64,000 nucleotides of DNA, taken from contig DWVY01000044.1 in assembly GCA_019119995.1 (NCBI GenBank), forward strand, positions 1 to 64,000, read 5' to 3'. The notes beneath the pieces are model-generated. The model saw only the letters and a program-made list of their open reading frames with translations, was not told the origin of the DNA and did not search any database. Below are positions 25,292 to 33,459 of this stretch, in pieces (the stretch's first letter is position 1; every line of letters begins with the position of its first letter). Position numbers and translations under genes: made by a program. This DNA is from Candidatus Mediterraneibacter faecavium (lineage in GTDB: Bacteria; Bacillota; Clostridia; Lachnospirales; Lachnospiraceae).

Positions 25292-25320
25292 TTGCAACCC
25301 CATGTCAAATTTACTATAAT
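25292..25320 (+). promoter_or_regulatory. Candidate promoter of the DD-carboxypeptidase gene
   Basis: TTGCAA 25292-25297, 17 nt, TATAAT 25315-25320; the gene starts at 25356 with a GGAGG-type site. Confidence 0.6.
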
Positions 25321-25355
25321 AAGAAAAACTTTACGTTTTATGTCGGAGGAATGAG

Positions 25356-26903
25356 ATGGGGACAGTCTTAAAACGTATGACCACAGTACTGCTGCTGTCG
25401 ATCATGATAATAATAATGCCTGTATCCGAGGTCCGTGCGGAACCGCAGGCGGGGCAGACAACGGATCATGCGGCAGGGCAGGAGACGGAACTCTCGGATT
25501 TTGAGAAGCAGAAGAAAGCATCCTATGACACGGTTCCGGAGACAAATAATATCGATGGCTGGCCGGAAGGACCGAAAGTGTACGGCAATTCCGCTATTGT
25601 AATGGATATGAACAGCGGAGCCATATTATACGGAAAGAAGATGGATGAACAGCATTATCCCGCCAGTATCACCAAGCTGCTCACAGTCCTTATAGCTCTG
25701 GAAAATTCGAGTCTTGACGATGAAGTGCTGTTTTCCCAGGAAAGTATCGACATTTTAAGATCTGATTACGCCAGCATCGGGATGCGCCCCGGAGAGATCC
25801 TGAGCATGGAGGACGCTTTGTATGCTACTATGCTCGCATCAGCCAATGAAGTCGCATATGCTGTCGGCGAGAATGTCGGAAAGCTTATGGGCGGCGGTTA
25901 TGATACGTTTATACAGGCAATGAATGACCGGAGTGCAGAGCTGGGCTGCACAGGCTCCCACTGGACGAATGCCAACGGACTTCATGATGCTCAGCATTAT
26001 ACGACAGCCCATGATATGGCACTGATCACTTCCGCCTTATATCAGCATGAGGAATTCCGCACGATCGCACAGACGCTCAGCTATACGATCAGCCCGACCA
26101 ATCTGGTAAATGAGCAAAGAGTATTTCAGCAGCATCATAAAATGCTCTGGCCGGAGAACAGTAATTATTATGAGTACTGTACCGGCGGAAAGACAGGGTA
26201 TACTGATGAATCAAGGACAACGCTTGTCACCACAGCAGATAACGGAACACTGCAGCTTGTGGCGGTAGTGCTCCAGGATGACGGCGATGTATATGCGGAC
26301 ACAAGGTCAATGTTTGACTATGTATTTGATAATTTTTCCAAAGTACTTTTAAGCGGGGAGAAAATGCCGGAAGAAATACGGTCCTATACAGACAGCGATC
26401 CTTATGTACTTCTCCCGGAAGGAGTAACGTTTGATTCCCTTGACCATGAGATCACAGTTGAAGATGAGAAAGAAGCGTCCGGGCGGATCACATTTTTCTA
26501 TAGAGGACAGAACGTGGGGAGCGCGGATGTGGCGCTGACTCCGGAATATGTGGAAGAAGCGACTGGATACACCACCAGGCTTGAACTCAGCAGCCCGGAC
26601 ACTGAGCCGGATGCTGATATACAGGCGGATACACAGGATAGTTTCCTGCCGTTCCCGGTATCAATGATCGCGTGGAGCGCGGCGGCAGCAGCTGTAGTAT
26701 TGATCTTTTTCATTATCGTAATAACCATTGTCCGAAGAAAAAGAAAAGCAATGCGGAAAAAACGCCGCATGATGGTCAGGCGGAAAAGACAGCAGATGCA
26801 GATGAGGCGCAGGACGGGCTCTCAGAAGATCCGTTCGGAAAAAGGAGTTCCTGCTCATGCCCGCCGCCATGCATCGGACATCAGAAATAGAAGAAAAGAC
26901 TAA
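25356..26903 (+). CDS. dacA: D-alanyl-D-alanine carboxypeptidase (PBP5/DacA family)
   Basis: A 515-residue secreted serine peptidase. A signal peptide (residues 1-28) precedes the transpeptidase-like domain with S104-I-T-K107, S162-A-N164 and K279-T-G281. Such enzymes trim the terminal D-Ala from peptidoglycan stem peptides outside the membrane. The C-terminal ~50 residues are unusual: one transmembrane helix (~430-452) followed by a very basic cytoplasmic tail rich in RRKRK and MRR. Classical PBP5 has an amphipathic anchor instead. The tail overlaps the convergent AraC gene by 4 nt. Confidence 0.92.
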   Translation: MGTVLKRMTTVLLLSIMIIIMPVSEVRAEPQAGQTTDHAAGQETELSDFEKQKKASYDTVPETNNIDGWPEGPKVYGNSAIVMDMNSGAILYGKKMDEQHYPASITKLLTVLIALENSSLDDEVLFSQESIDILRSDYASIGMRPGEILSMEDALYATMLASANEVAYAVGENVGKLMGGGYDTFIQAMNDRSAELGCTGSHWTNANGLHDAQHYTTAHDMALITSALYQHEEFRTIAQTLSYTISPTNLVNEQRVFQQHHKMLWPENSNYYEYCTGGKTGYTDESRTTLVTTADNGTLQLVAVVLQDDGDVYADTRSMFDYVFDNFSKVLLSGEKMPEEIRSYTDSDPYVLLPEGVTFDSLDHEITVEDEKEASGRITFFYRGQNVGSADVALTPEYVEEATGYTTRLELSSPDTEPDADIQADTQDSFLPFPVSMIAWSAAAAAVVLIFFIIVITIVRRKRKAMRKKRRMMVRRKRQQMQMRRRTGSQKIRSEKGVPAHARRHASDIRNRRKD

Positions 26904-27892
26904 GTATACTGTCTGCGGTAATCCGTAGGCAGTATTTTCATGATATCCTTAAATGCCGCTGAGAACTTGCTCTGGCTTTCGTATCCCACGGCGCGGGCAA
27001 CATCTGCGATACTTACATCGCTGCTCCGGAGCATATCTGCCGCCTTTGTGATCCGGTAGCGCTTCATATACGCTGCGACCGGCATTCCGTAGACAGATTT
27101 GAAGATGTTTTTCAGCGCTGCTGTATTGATTAGATATTCTTTTGCCAGTTCATCGATGGTATACCGCTTCTCCGGATGTTCTGTCATCCGGTCATGGATC
27201 CGGCGGATGACGCTGACCTGCTCCGAGTAATGGGGATCCAGCACATTTTCACCGGCAGGTTCTGCCATATTGAGAAACATGAGAAGTTCCTGACATTTGA
27301 GCTTCAGGTAGGGCAGCTTCATCTGTTCCGGCAGATCATACACTTCAGAAAAGATATGCTCGATCCGGCTGCTGGCGGGAAGAGCCGCGGTCTCTCTGTC
27401 CCCGCAGAATTTCAGACAGAGGGCGCTTACATCTACGCCCGCTTCGTTAAGAAGACCGGGGAGCTGTTCCTGAAGCACCGGAAGATCAAGCGCAATAGAG
27501 AGCCCCTCATAGTATCCGAGGGGAAGCGTGATCTCAGAGTCGGAGCATTTGTCCGTATAGTGGAAAGAGAGATCGCCGTTTCCGAAATAAAGGCTTAAGC
27601 CGCCCTTCATTTCCCAGCCGATCCGCCCCGCGCGGCAGTGGTCGATGGACAGGACAGAGATGCCGTGACAGTGCCGGATGTGGAAATGGTCTGCCAGATA
27701 ACAGTGAAAGGAGAGCTCTATGCCGGGATACAGCTCGTAAGTCTCCGACTTCAGTCTGGCGCCGGCAGGCACGTCTTCGGAAGAAGATGTTTTTACAATG
27801 TCAGACGTTCCGAGGAGATGGCTGATATTTACACAGTTTCCCGCCGGTACATCTCTTAGCTTTCCGGTAATCGTACACAGTTCTTTTTCCAT
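26900..27892 (-). CDS. AraC family transcriptional regulator
   Basis: The start is taken at 27892 (MEKELCTITGKLRDV), 2 nt after the ArsR stop. The longer upstream frame is a shadow of the arsR gene. The 330-residue protein has an N-terminal sensor rich in His/Cys (SFHCYLADHFHIRHCHG) and a C-terminal double helix-turn-helix (YTIDELAKEYLINTAALKNI and SIADVARAVGYESQSKFSAA). AraC proteins of this PchR-like kind often control metal or siderophore genes. Co-transcription with an ArsR-type metal sensor and divergence from a Zn/Cd exporter suggest metal-responsive control. The His/Cys patch as a metal site is inference. Confidence 0.8.
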   Translation of the reverse strand: MEKELCTITGKLRDVPAGNCVNISHLLGTSDIVKTSSSEDVPAGARLKSETYELYPGIELSFHCYLADHFHIRHCHGISVLSIDHCRAGRIGWEMKGGLSLYFGNGDLSFHYTDKCSDSEITLPLGYYEGLSIALDLPVLQEQLPGLLNEAGVDVSALCLKFCGDRETAALPASSRIEHIFSEVYDLPEQMKLPYLKLKCQELLMFLNMAEPAGENVLDPHYSEQVSVIRRIHDRMTEHPEKRYTIDELAKEYLINTAALKNIFKSVYGMPVAAYMKRYRITKAADMLRSSDVSIADVARAVGYESQSKFSAAFKDIMKILPTDYRRQYT

Positions 27893-27894
27893 AA

Positions 27895-28266
27895 TTATGC
27901 CTCTTCCTCCGGGCAGGTGATCTTCCCCAGTTTCTCGATCATGTGGTGCAGCATCTGAGCAAGCTCGGTATCGGCTGTTCTGTAGTACATCTCTTTGCCC
28001 TCCCGGCGGCTGACGATCAGTCCGTTGCTCTTTAAGATCCTCAGATGATGTGAGACAGCCGGGCTTGTCATGTTTACGATAGCGGCGATATTGAGCACGC
28101 ATTCCTCACAGTGGCACAGAAGCCAGAAGATGCGCAGGCGGCTTGGATCGCCAAGCTGCTTCAGCGCCTCGGATACACCGGCGATCTCGGCTTCTCCCGG
28201 CAGGTGTTTCCTTATTTTTTCCTCATTATCATGCCCGTGGTCGTGGGGCAGGTTCAGTTCTTTCAT
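27895..28266 (-). CDS. ArsR/SmtB family metal-responsive repressor
   Basis: A 123-residue winged-helix repressor with a His-rich start (LPHDHGHD). A cysteine cluster CHCEEC lies at the alpha-3 position, comparable to the CadC metal site. The recognition helix is MTSPAVSHHLRILKSNGLI and a hairpin wing follows (RREGKEMYYR). It probably senses Cd, Pb or Zn and represses the divergent exporter operon through the palindrome at 28366-28383. It is first gene of an operon with the AraC regulator. Confidence 0.85.
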   Translation of the reverse strand: MKELNLPHDHGHDNEEKIRKHLPGEAEIAGVSEALKQLGDPSRLRIFWLLCHCEECVLNIAAIVNMTSPAVSHHLRILKSNGLIVSRREGKEMYYRTADTELAQMLHHMIEKLGKITCPEEEA

Positions 28267-28326
28267 AATCCATTGCTCCGATCAGAAATATATTTCGCCC
28301 AAACGGAAGTACCATCCGCAGAGCTA

Positions 28327-28383
28327 TTGACTTATTATAAAAACAGAAGTACATTATAGTCAACAATTAAATAATTATTTAAT
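28327..28383 (+). promoter_or_regulatory. Promoter and ArsR-type operator of the metal export operon
   Basis: TTGACT 28327-28332 with TACATT 28350-28355 (17-nt spacer) is a candidate promoter. Just downstream ATTAAATAATTATTTAAT (28366-28383) is a perfect 18-bp palindrome, a suitable operator for the divergent ArsR protein. The hma ATG follows at 28427 with AAGGAG. Confidence 0.5.
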
Positions 28384-28426
28384 CATAAAATCTAATCTTT
28401 AAATAACAGAGAAAAAGGAGAAGAAA

Positions 28427-28645
28427 ATGAAAAAGACTTACAAGATCGATGTTGACTGTGCAAACTGTGCGAATAAGATGGAGCAGGCTGCGAAAAATAC
28501 AGCCGGAGTAAAGGACGCGGTCGTGAACTTCATGACGCTGAAGATGAATGTAGAGTTTGAAGAGGGGCATGATGCGAAGTCCGTTATGCAGGAAGTCCTC
28601 AAAAACTGCAAGAAAGTAGAAGATGACTGCGAGATCTTCCTGTAA
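28427..28645 (+). CDS. Heavy-metal-associated (HMA) domain protein
   Basis: A 72-residue beta-alpha-beta-beta-alpha-beta domain with the metal-binding pair in DCANCANKM (C13xxC16). It probably delivers metal to, or regulates, the P1B ATPase encoded 156 nt downstream, which itself has no HMA domain at its N-terminus. The split of the usual N-terminal metal-binding domain into a separate gene is typical of many Clostridia. Confidence 0.88.
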   Translation: MKKTYKIDVDCANCANKMEQAAKNTAGVKDAVVNFMTLKMNVEFEEGHDAKSVMQEVLKNCKKVEDDCEIFL

Positions 28646-28801
28646 GGGGATTCCTGAGGAGCGCTATATCCGTATGGGAAACTATTTGCAAGAATGGTCA
28701 GTATCCCCGGGACCTGAACAGATCCCGGGATAAATGTAGAATACAAATAAACGATTAAGCATATGATTAATTTACAAATATTAAAAGAAAGGGAATGACA
28801 T

Positions 28802-30703
28802 ATGACAAAAAAGCAGAAAAAGATGCTGATCCGCATCCTTATATCGGCGGCACTGCTGATCGGACTTAATTTTCTGCCGGTTACCGGGATTCTGAGATTT
28901 GTTCTCTATATGATCCCTTACCTTGTGATCGGCTACGATATCCTGATCAAGGCATTTAAAGGGATCAGGAACCGGCAGCCCTTTGACGAGAGCCTGCTGA
29001 TGGCGATCGCCACGATTGGAGCCATCGCTATCGGCGTATATAATGAAGCGGTCTATCACGAAGCCGGGGATTATGTAGAGGCGATAGCAGTTATGCTGTT
29101 CTATCAGGTCGGCGAGTGGTTCCAGAGCTACGCAGTGGGGAAAAGCCGCAGGAATATCAGCGATCTGATGGATATCCGTCCGGATTATGCAAATATCGAA
29201 ATAGACGGGAAACTGGAGCAGACCGATCCGGATGAAGTGGAGATCGGATCCGTGATCGTGGTACAGCCGGGGGAGAAAGTCCCCATCGACGGTATCATCA
29301 TAGAAGGAACATCCACCCTCAATACAAGCGCCCTGACAGGAGAGAGCCTGCCCAGAGACGCGGAAGAAGGCGATGAGATCATCAGCGGATGCATCAATAT
29401 GACAGGTGTGCTCAAGATAAAGACGACGAAAGAGTTCGGGGAATCTACGGTGTCGAAGATCCTGGATCTTGTGGAAAATGCAAGTTCAAGGAAGTCAAAG
29501 TCCGAAGACTTTATCACAAAGTTTGCAAGGATCTATACGCCGGCAGTTGTGTACTCGGCAATCGCGCTGGCAGTTCTTCCGCCGCTCGTGCGGATGTTCG
29601 GCATGGGGATACCGGCGGAGTGGGGCACATGGATCTACCGCGCGCTCACATTCCTTGTCATCAGCTGTCCGTGCGCACTGGTCATCAGTATCCCTTTAAG
29701 CTTCTTTGCTGGGATCGGAGGCGCCAGCAATGCAGGCGTACTTGTAAAAGGATCCAATTATCTGGAGACATTGTCTCAGACGAAATGTGTCGTATTTGAC
29801 AAGACAGGAACTCTGACGCAGGGCGTGTTCGAGGTAAATGAAGTACACCACAACGAGATGGACCGGGCGCAGCTCCTGGAATATGCCGCACTGGCGGAAA
29901 GCGCATCTTCCCATCCCATCAGCAGGAGCCTACAGAGAGCATACGGAAAAGAGATCGACCGAAGCCGTGTGACAGATATCCAGGAGATCAGCGGCAACGG
30001 TGTGACAGCGAAAGTAGACGGCATCGATGTGGCAGCGGGGAATTCAAAGCTCATGGGCAGACTGGGCGTCAAATGGATCGACTGCCATGAGGCGGGAACG
30101 ATCATCCATATGGCAGTAGACGGGCGTTATGCCGGACATATCGTGATCTCCGATATCGAGAAGCCGCATGCAAGAGAGACGATCCGCGCTCTGAAGAAAG
30201 CAGGCGTGGAGAAAACAGTCATGCTTACCGGTGATTCCAGAAAAGTAGCCGAACGTGTGGCGGCAGACCTTGGCATTGACGAAGTGCATGCGGAACTTCT
30301 TCCGGCTGACAAAGTATCCGAAGTGGAAGAACTGCTGAAGAATAATTCCGGCAAAGGGAAGCTGGCATTTGTTGGCGACGGCATCAATGACGCGCCGGTG
30401 CTCTCCCGCGCGGATATCGGCATCGCCATGGGAGCTATGGGATCAGACGCAGCTATCGAGGCGGCGGATATCGTGCTGATGGACGACGATCCGCTGAAGA
30501 TCGCCAAGGCGATCCGTATCTCAAGGAAATGCCTGCGCATCGTGTATGAGAACATCTGGTTCGCCATCGGCATCAAGCTGATCTGCCTCATACTCGGAGC
30601 AGTCGGTATCGCCAATATGTGGCTCGCTATCTTCGCAGATGTGGGCGTTATGATCATCGCAGTGCTCAATGCAATAAGGGCATTATTTGTGAAAAAGTTA
30701 TAA
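28802..30703 (+). CDS. cadA: P1B-type ATPase, Zn/Cd/Pb exporter
   Basis: A 633-residue heavy-metal ATPase with the CPC motif (C289-P-C291 in SCPCALVISIPL), phosphorylated D333 (DKTGT), an HP locus (SHPISRSL) and GDGINDAPVL. The CPC...SIP context is that of Zn2+/Cd2+/Pb2+ exporters (P1B-2). No N-terminal HMA domain is fused. Eight membrane segments are expected. Export uses ATP hydrolysis from cytoplasm to outside. Control by the divergent ArsR protein is likely. Confidence 0.92.
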   Translation: MTKKQKKMLIRILISAALLIGLNFLPVTGILRFVLYMIPYLVIGYDILIKAFKGIRNRQPFDESLLMAIATIGAIAIGVYNEAVYHEAGDYVEAIAVMLFYQVGEWFQSYAVGKSRRNISDLMDIRPDYANIEIDGKLEQTDPDEVEIGSVIVVQPGEKVPIDGIIIEGTSTLNTSALTGESLPRDAEEGDEIISGCINMTGVLKIKTTKEFGESTVSKILDLVENASSRKSKSEDFITKFARIYTPAVVYSAIALAVLPPLVRMFGMGIPAEWGTWIYRALTFLVISCPCALVISIPLSFFAGIGGASNAGVLVKGSNYLETLSQTKCVVFDKTGTLTQGVFEVNEVHHNEMDRAQLLEYAALAESASSHPISRSLQRAYGKEIDRSRVTDIQEISGNGVTAKVDGIDVAAGNSKLMGRLGVKWIDCHEAGTIIHMAVDGRYAGHIVISDIEKPHARETIRALKKAGVEKTVMLTGDSRKVAERVAADLGIDEVHAELLPADKVSEVEELLKNNSGKGKLAFVGDGINDAPVLSRADIGIAMGAMGSDAAIEAADIVLMDDDPLKIAKAIRISRKCLRIVYENIWFAIGIKLICLILGAVGIANMWLAIFADVGVMIIAVLNAIRALFVKKL

Positions 30704-30786
30704 AAGGGACAGGGTGAATCTTGATTGGGGACGTAGTAAAACCTGGTTTTACTACGTCCCCAATCAAGATTCACCCTGTCCCTTTT
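30702..30786. repeat. Perfect palindrome with 42-nt arms between convergent genes
   Basis: Arms 30702-30743 and 30745-30786 are exact reverse complements around a single T (30744). The arm includes GGGACAGGGTGAATCTTG and GGGGACGTAGTAAAACC. It separates cadA from the minus-strand LacI gene, overlaps the cadA stop codon (TAA 30701-30703), and could end both transcripts (AAAA/TTTT at the base). The length and perfection are more like a palindromic repetitive element than an ordinary terminator. Confidence 0.85.
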
Positions 30787-30791
30787 ACTGG

Positions 30792-31802
30792 TCACCCGCT
30801 GTTCCTCCGGATCAGTGTCGTTGCCAGCTCTGTTTTCACCGGGGGCTGCCCGGGCTCCCGGATTAGCGAGATCAGGCGCTGTGCGGCTGCGGCCCCCATA
30901 TATTGCTTTGCAACGTTTACGGTCGACAGCGCAGGCTCGAATACAGCGGCAAAAGGCAGGTTATCAAACCCGATGACAGCAATGTCTTCCGGGATGCGGT
31001 ATCCTGCCTCTTTTATTGCTTTCATTGCCCCGATGGCGATCAGATCGTTGTCTGCAAAATAGCTGCGCGCCAGCTCCTCGCCGTTTCGGATCAGTTCTTT
31101 CATATCCTCATATGCTCCTTCGATGGAGGGGGTCAGCAGATGGAAGATGCTTTTGCGCGCCGACATCCCGCAGGAGCGGACTGCTTTATAAAAGCCGGAG
31201 GAACGCTCGGCAAAGTTGCTGATCTGGTAGGCGGACTGGAGATACCCGGGCTGCGTTTTGTATGTCCGTATCAGGTTCGTAGCGGCGAGATAGGCGCCCT
31301 GCACATTGTTGATCAGGACACAGTTGCAGGAGACCGTCTCGAAGTATGTATCCAGCAGGACAAGCGGGAAAGGCAGCTCCAGAAAAGGAAGAACGTCCTC
31401 CGCCTCCATTTCTGTTCCAAGCAGGATGACACCGGAACAGTCGGAAACCAGCAGGTCGCTGATCTGCCTGCTTACGGTAGTTTCATCTTCAAAGATATAT
31501 GTGATATTCAGCTTATAATCCTGCTTCTGGCATTCCTTTAAAATCCCGTCAGACACCTGTTCAAAGAAGGGAGTATCCGCGACGACAGCGCCGTGCTTCT
31601 TATAGATGATAAAGTAGATTGTTCCTGTTTTTGACATCTGCTTTTCATAGATCTTGGAAAAGTCGTAGCCGTACTTATCCGCCGCATCCAGTACCATACG
31701 GCGGGTCGCCGTACTGACGCCGGGTTTGTTATTCAGTGCCATGGATACTGCCGCGGCGGATAGATTCAGTTTCTTTGCAAGTCCTTTTGCAGTGATAGAC
31801 AT
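30792..31802 (-). CDS. LacI family transcriptional regulator
   Basis: ATG at 31802 (MSITAKGLAKKLNLSAAAVS) is preferred over the TTG three codons upstream. The 336-residue repressor has an N-terminal helix-turn-helix with hinge and a sugar-sensing domain (LLVSDCSGVILLG, IPEDIAVIGFDNLPFA). It is transcribed away from the isomerase/transketolase/kinase operon and is its most likely regulator. The palindromic sequence over the operon promoter at 31882-31918 is a candidate operator. Confidence 0.85.
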   Translation of the reverse strand: MSITAKGLAKKLNLSAAAVSMALNNKPGVSTATRRMVLDAADKYGYDFSKIYEKQMSKTGTIYFIIYKKHGAVVADTPFFEQVSDGILKECQKQDYKLNITYIFEDETTVSRQISDLLVSDCSGVILLGTEMEAEDVLPFLELPFPLVLLDTYFETVSCNCVLINNVQGAYLAATNLIRTYKTQPGYLQSAYQISNFAERSSGFYKAVRSCGMSARKSIFHLLTPSIEGAYEDMKELIRNGEELARSYFADNDLIAIGAMKAIKEAGYRIPEDIAVIGFDNLPFAAVFEPALSTVNVAKQYMGAAAAQRLISLIREPGQPPVKTELATTLIRRNSG

Positions 31803-31881
31803 AACGGTCAAACAGCCCTTTCTATAAATAAATTTTCTTAGTATTCAGTATAAACTCTCCCATGTAGATGCACAAGAATTA

Positions 31882-31918
31882 AGTAATAAATTAATTAAAT
31901 ATTACTAAATAATATAAT
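31882..31918 (+). promoter_or_regulatory. Candidate promoter and operator of the sugar operon
   Basis: AGTAATA (31882-31888) and TATTACT (31900-31906) form an inverted repeat with an 11-nt AT-rich spacer. TTAATT (31891-31896), 16 nt and TATAAT (31913-31918) make a weak-35, strong-10 promoter that overlaps it. Binding by the divergent LacI protein is inferred. Confidence 0.45.
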
Positions 31919-31982
31919 GTAATTAAGAAGAAAAGATTCTATACTCAGCTCAGAAACGAAGATAAAGGAGCTGAGATAGAAG

Positions 31983-33383
31983 ATGAAAACTATCAAGATC
32001 GGATATGCCCCCACCAGGCGGAGCATCTTCAGTGCGCCGGATGCATTGAAGTTCAGGGATCTCACGGCGAAGAGGCTGACTGAGATGGGAGTTGACTTTG
32101 TGGATATCACGGACATCAACGAGGAAGGTCTTCTCTACGATGACAAAGATGTGGAGAAGATCGCGGCAAAGTTCGAGGCGGAGGGCGTGGACGGACTTCT
32201 GCTCGCGCACTGCAACTTCGGCACGGAATATGTCTGCGCAAGGCTTGCGAAGAGGCTCGGTGTGCCGGTACTCCTCTGGGGGCCGCTGGACGAAAGACCG
32301 GAGCCCGACGGCGTTCGCTTAAGAGACACCCAGTGCGGCCTGTTTGCAACAGGAAAAGTGTTAAGAAGATTTCAGGTTCCGTTCACATACCTCACGAACT
32401 GCCGGCTGGATGACCCGGTATTCGAGAGAGGGGTGAAGGACTTCCTGGCGGTCTGCAATGTAGTGAAGACCTTTCAGAACATCCGTATCCTGCAGATTTC
32501 TACAAGACCGTTCGACTTCTGGACGACCATGTGCAACGAGGGAGAACTTCTCGAGAAATTCAATATCCAGCTCTCCCCGGTCCCGATGACGGAGCTGACC
32601 GAGGAGATCAAAGCGGTAAAAGAAGACAAAGAGAAGATGTCACAGATGCTCTCATACATCAATGAGTCGATGACCGTAAAAATCAAAGAGAACGAGGTGG
32701 AAAATGTGGCGGCGCTCGCACTTGCCATGGAAAAGCTCGTAGAGAAATACGGCTGTCGGGCCGCAGCGGTCCAGTGTTGGAATGCCCTTCAGACCGAGAT
32801 CGGCATCATGCCCTGCGCGGCGAATGCGATCCTGAACGAGAAGGGTATCCCCGTAGTCTGCGAGACAGACATCCACGGGGCGGTCACCGCGCTGCTGGTC
32901 GAAGCCGCCGGGATGGGAGAGATGAGAAGCTTCTTCGCTGACTGGACGATCCGGCATCCGGATATCGAGAATGGAGAGCTGCTGCAGCACTGCGGCCCCT
33001 GGCCCGTATCCGTTGCGAAAGAGAAACCAGAGCTTACGTATCCGCTGGCATTCGACTATCCGGGCAGCCTGACTGCGGAGGCAAAACACGGAGAAGTGAC
33101 CCTGTGCAGGTTCGACGGCGACAATGGGGAGTATTCCCTTCTGCTTGGAAATGCGAACGGCGTTGACGGGCCGAAATGCATGGGCACCTATCTCTGGGTG
33201 GAAGTGGAGAATATCAAACGGCTTGAGGCAAAGATCGTAGAAGGGCCGTATATCCACCACTGCGTCGGCATCCACAAAGATGTAGTGCCGGTGCTGTATG
33301 AGGCTTGTAAATATATCGGTGTGAAACCGGATTTCTACGATCCAATTGAAGAGGATGTTAAGGCGTATTTACGGGGCGAGTGA
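31983..33383 (+). CDS. L-fucose/L-arabinose isomerase family protein
   Basis: A 466-residue protein of the FucI/AraA-like ketol isomerase superfamily. It opens with KIGYAPTRRSIFS and contains LLLAHCNFGTEYVC and VLLWGPLDERP. Later come the metal-ligand region WNALQTEIGIMPC and CETDIHGAVTALL. The C-terminus has GTYLWVEVENIKRLEAKIVEGPYIHH. Members interconvert aldose and ketose with Mn2+. Exact sugar unknown. It heads an operon with a transketolase, an FGGY kinase and a glycosidase, which fits isomerization of a released monosaccharide before phosphorylation. Confidence 0.8.
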   Translation: MKTIKIGYAPTRRSIFSAPDALKFRDLTAKRLTEMGVDFVDITDINEEGLLYDDKDVEKIAAKFEAEGVDGLLLAHCNFGTEYVCARLAKRLGVPVLLWGPLDERPEPDGVRLRDTQCGLFATGKVLRRFQVPFTYLTNCRLDDPVFERGVKDFLAVCNVVKTFQNIRILQISTRPFDFWTTMCNEGELLEKFNIQLSPVPMTELTEEIKAVKEDKEKMSQMLSYINESMTVKIKENEVENVAALALAMEKLVEKYGCRAAAVQCWNALQTEIGIMPCAANAILNEKGIPVVCETDIHGAVTALLVEAAGMGEMRSFFADWTIRHPDIENGELLQHCGPWPVSVAKEKPELTYPLAFDYPGSLTAEAKHGEVTLCRFDGDNGEYSLLLGNANGVDGPKCMGTYLWVEVENIKRLEAKIVEGPYIHHCVGIHKDVVPVLYEACKYIGVKPDFYDPIEEDVKAYLRGE

Positions 33384-33459
33384 TCCATATGCGGTATGAC
33401 CGGAGAATGGAATGGTCTGTACACCGGCATGAAATGCGATCAGGAAAGGAAGGATTTCT

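Noticed and set aside
26900-28102. A 400-residue AraC protein starting at 28102
   Set aside because: The first 70 codons are the arsR gene in another frame. The start at 27892 follows the arsR stop by 2 nt.
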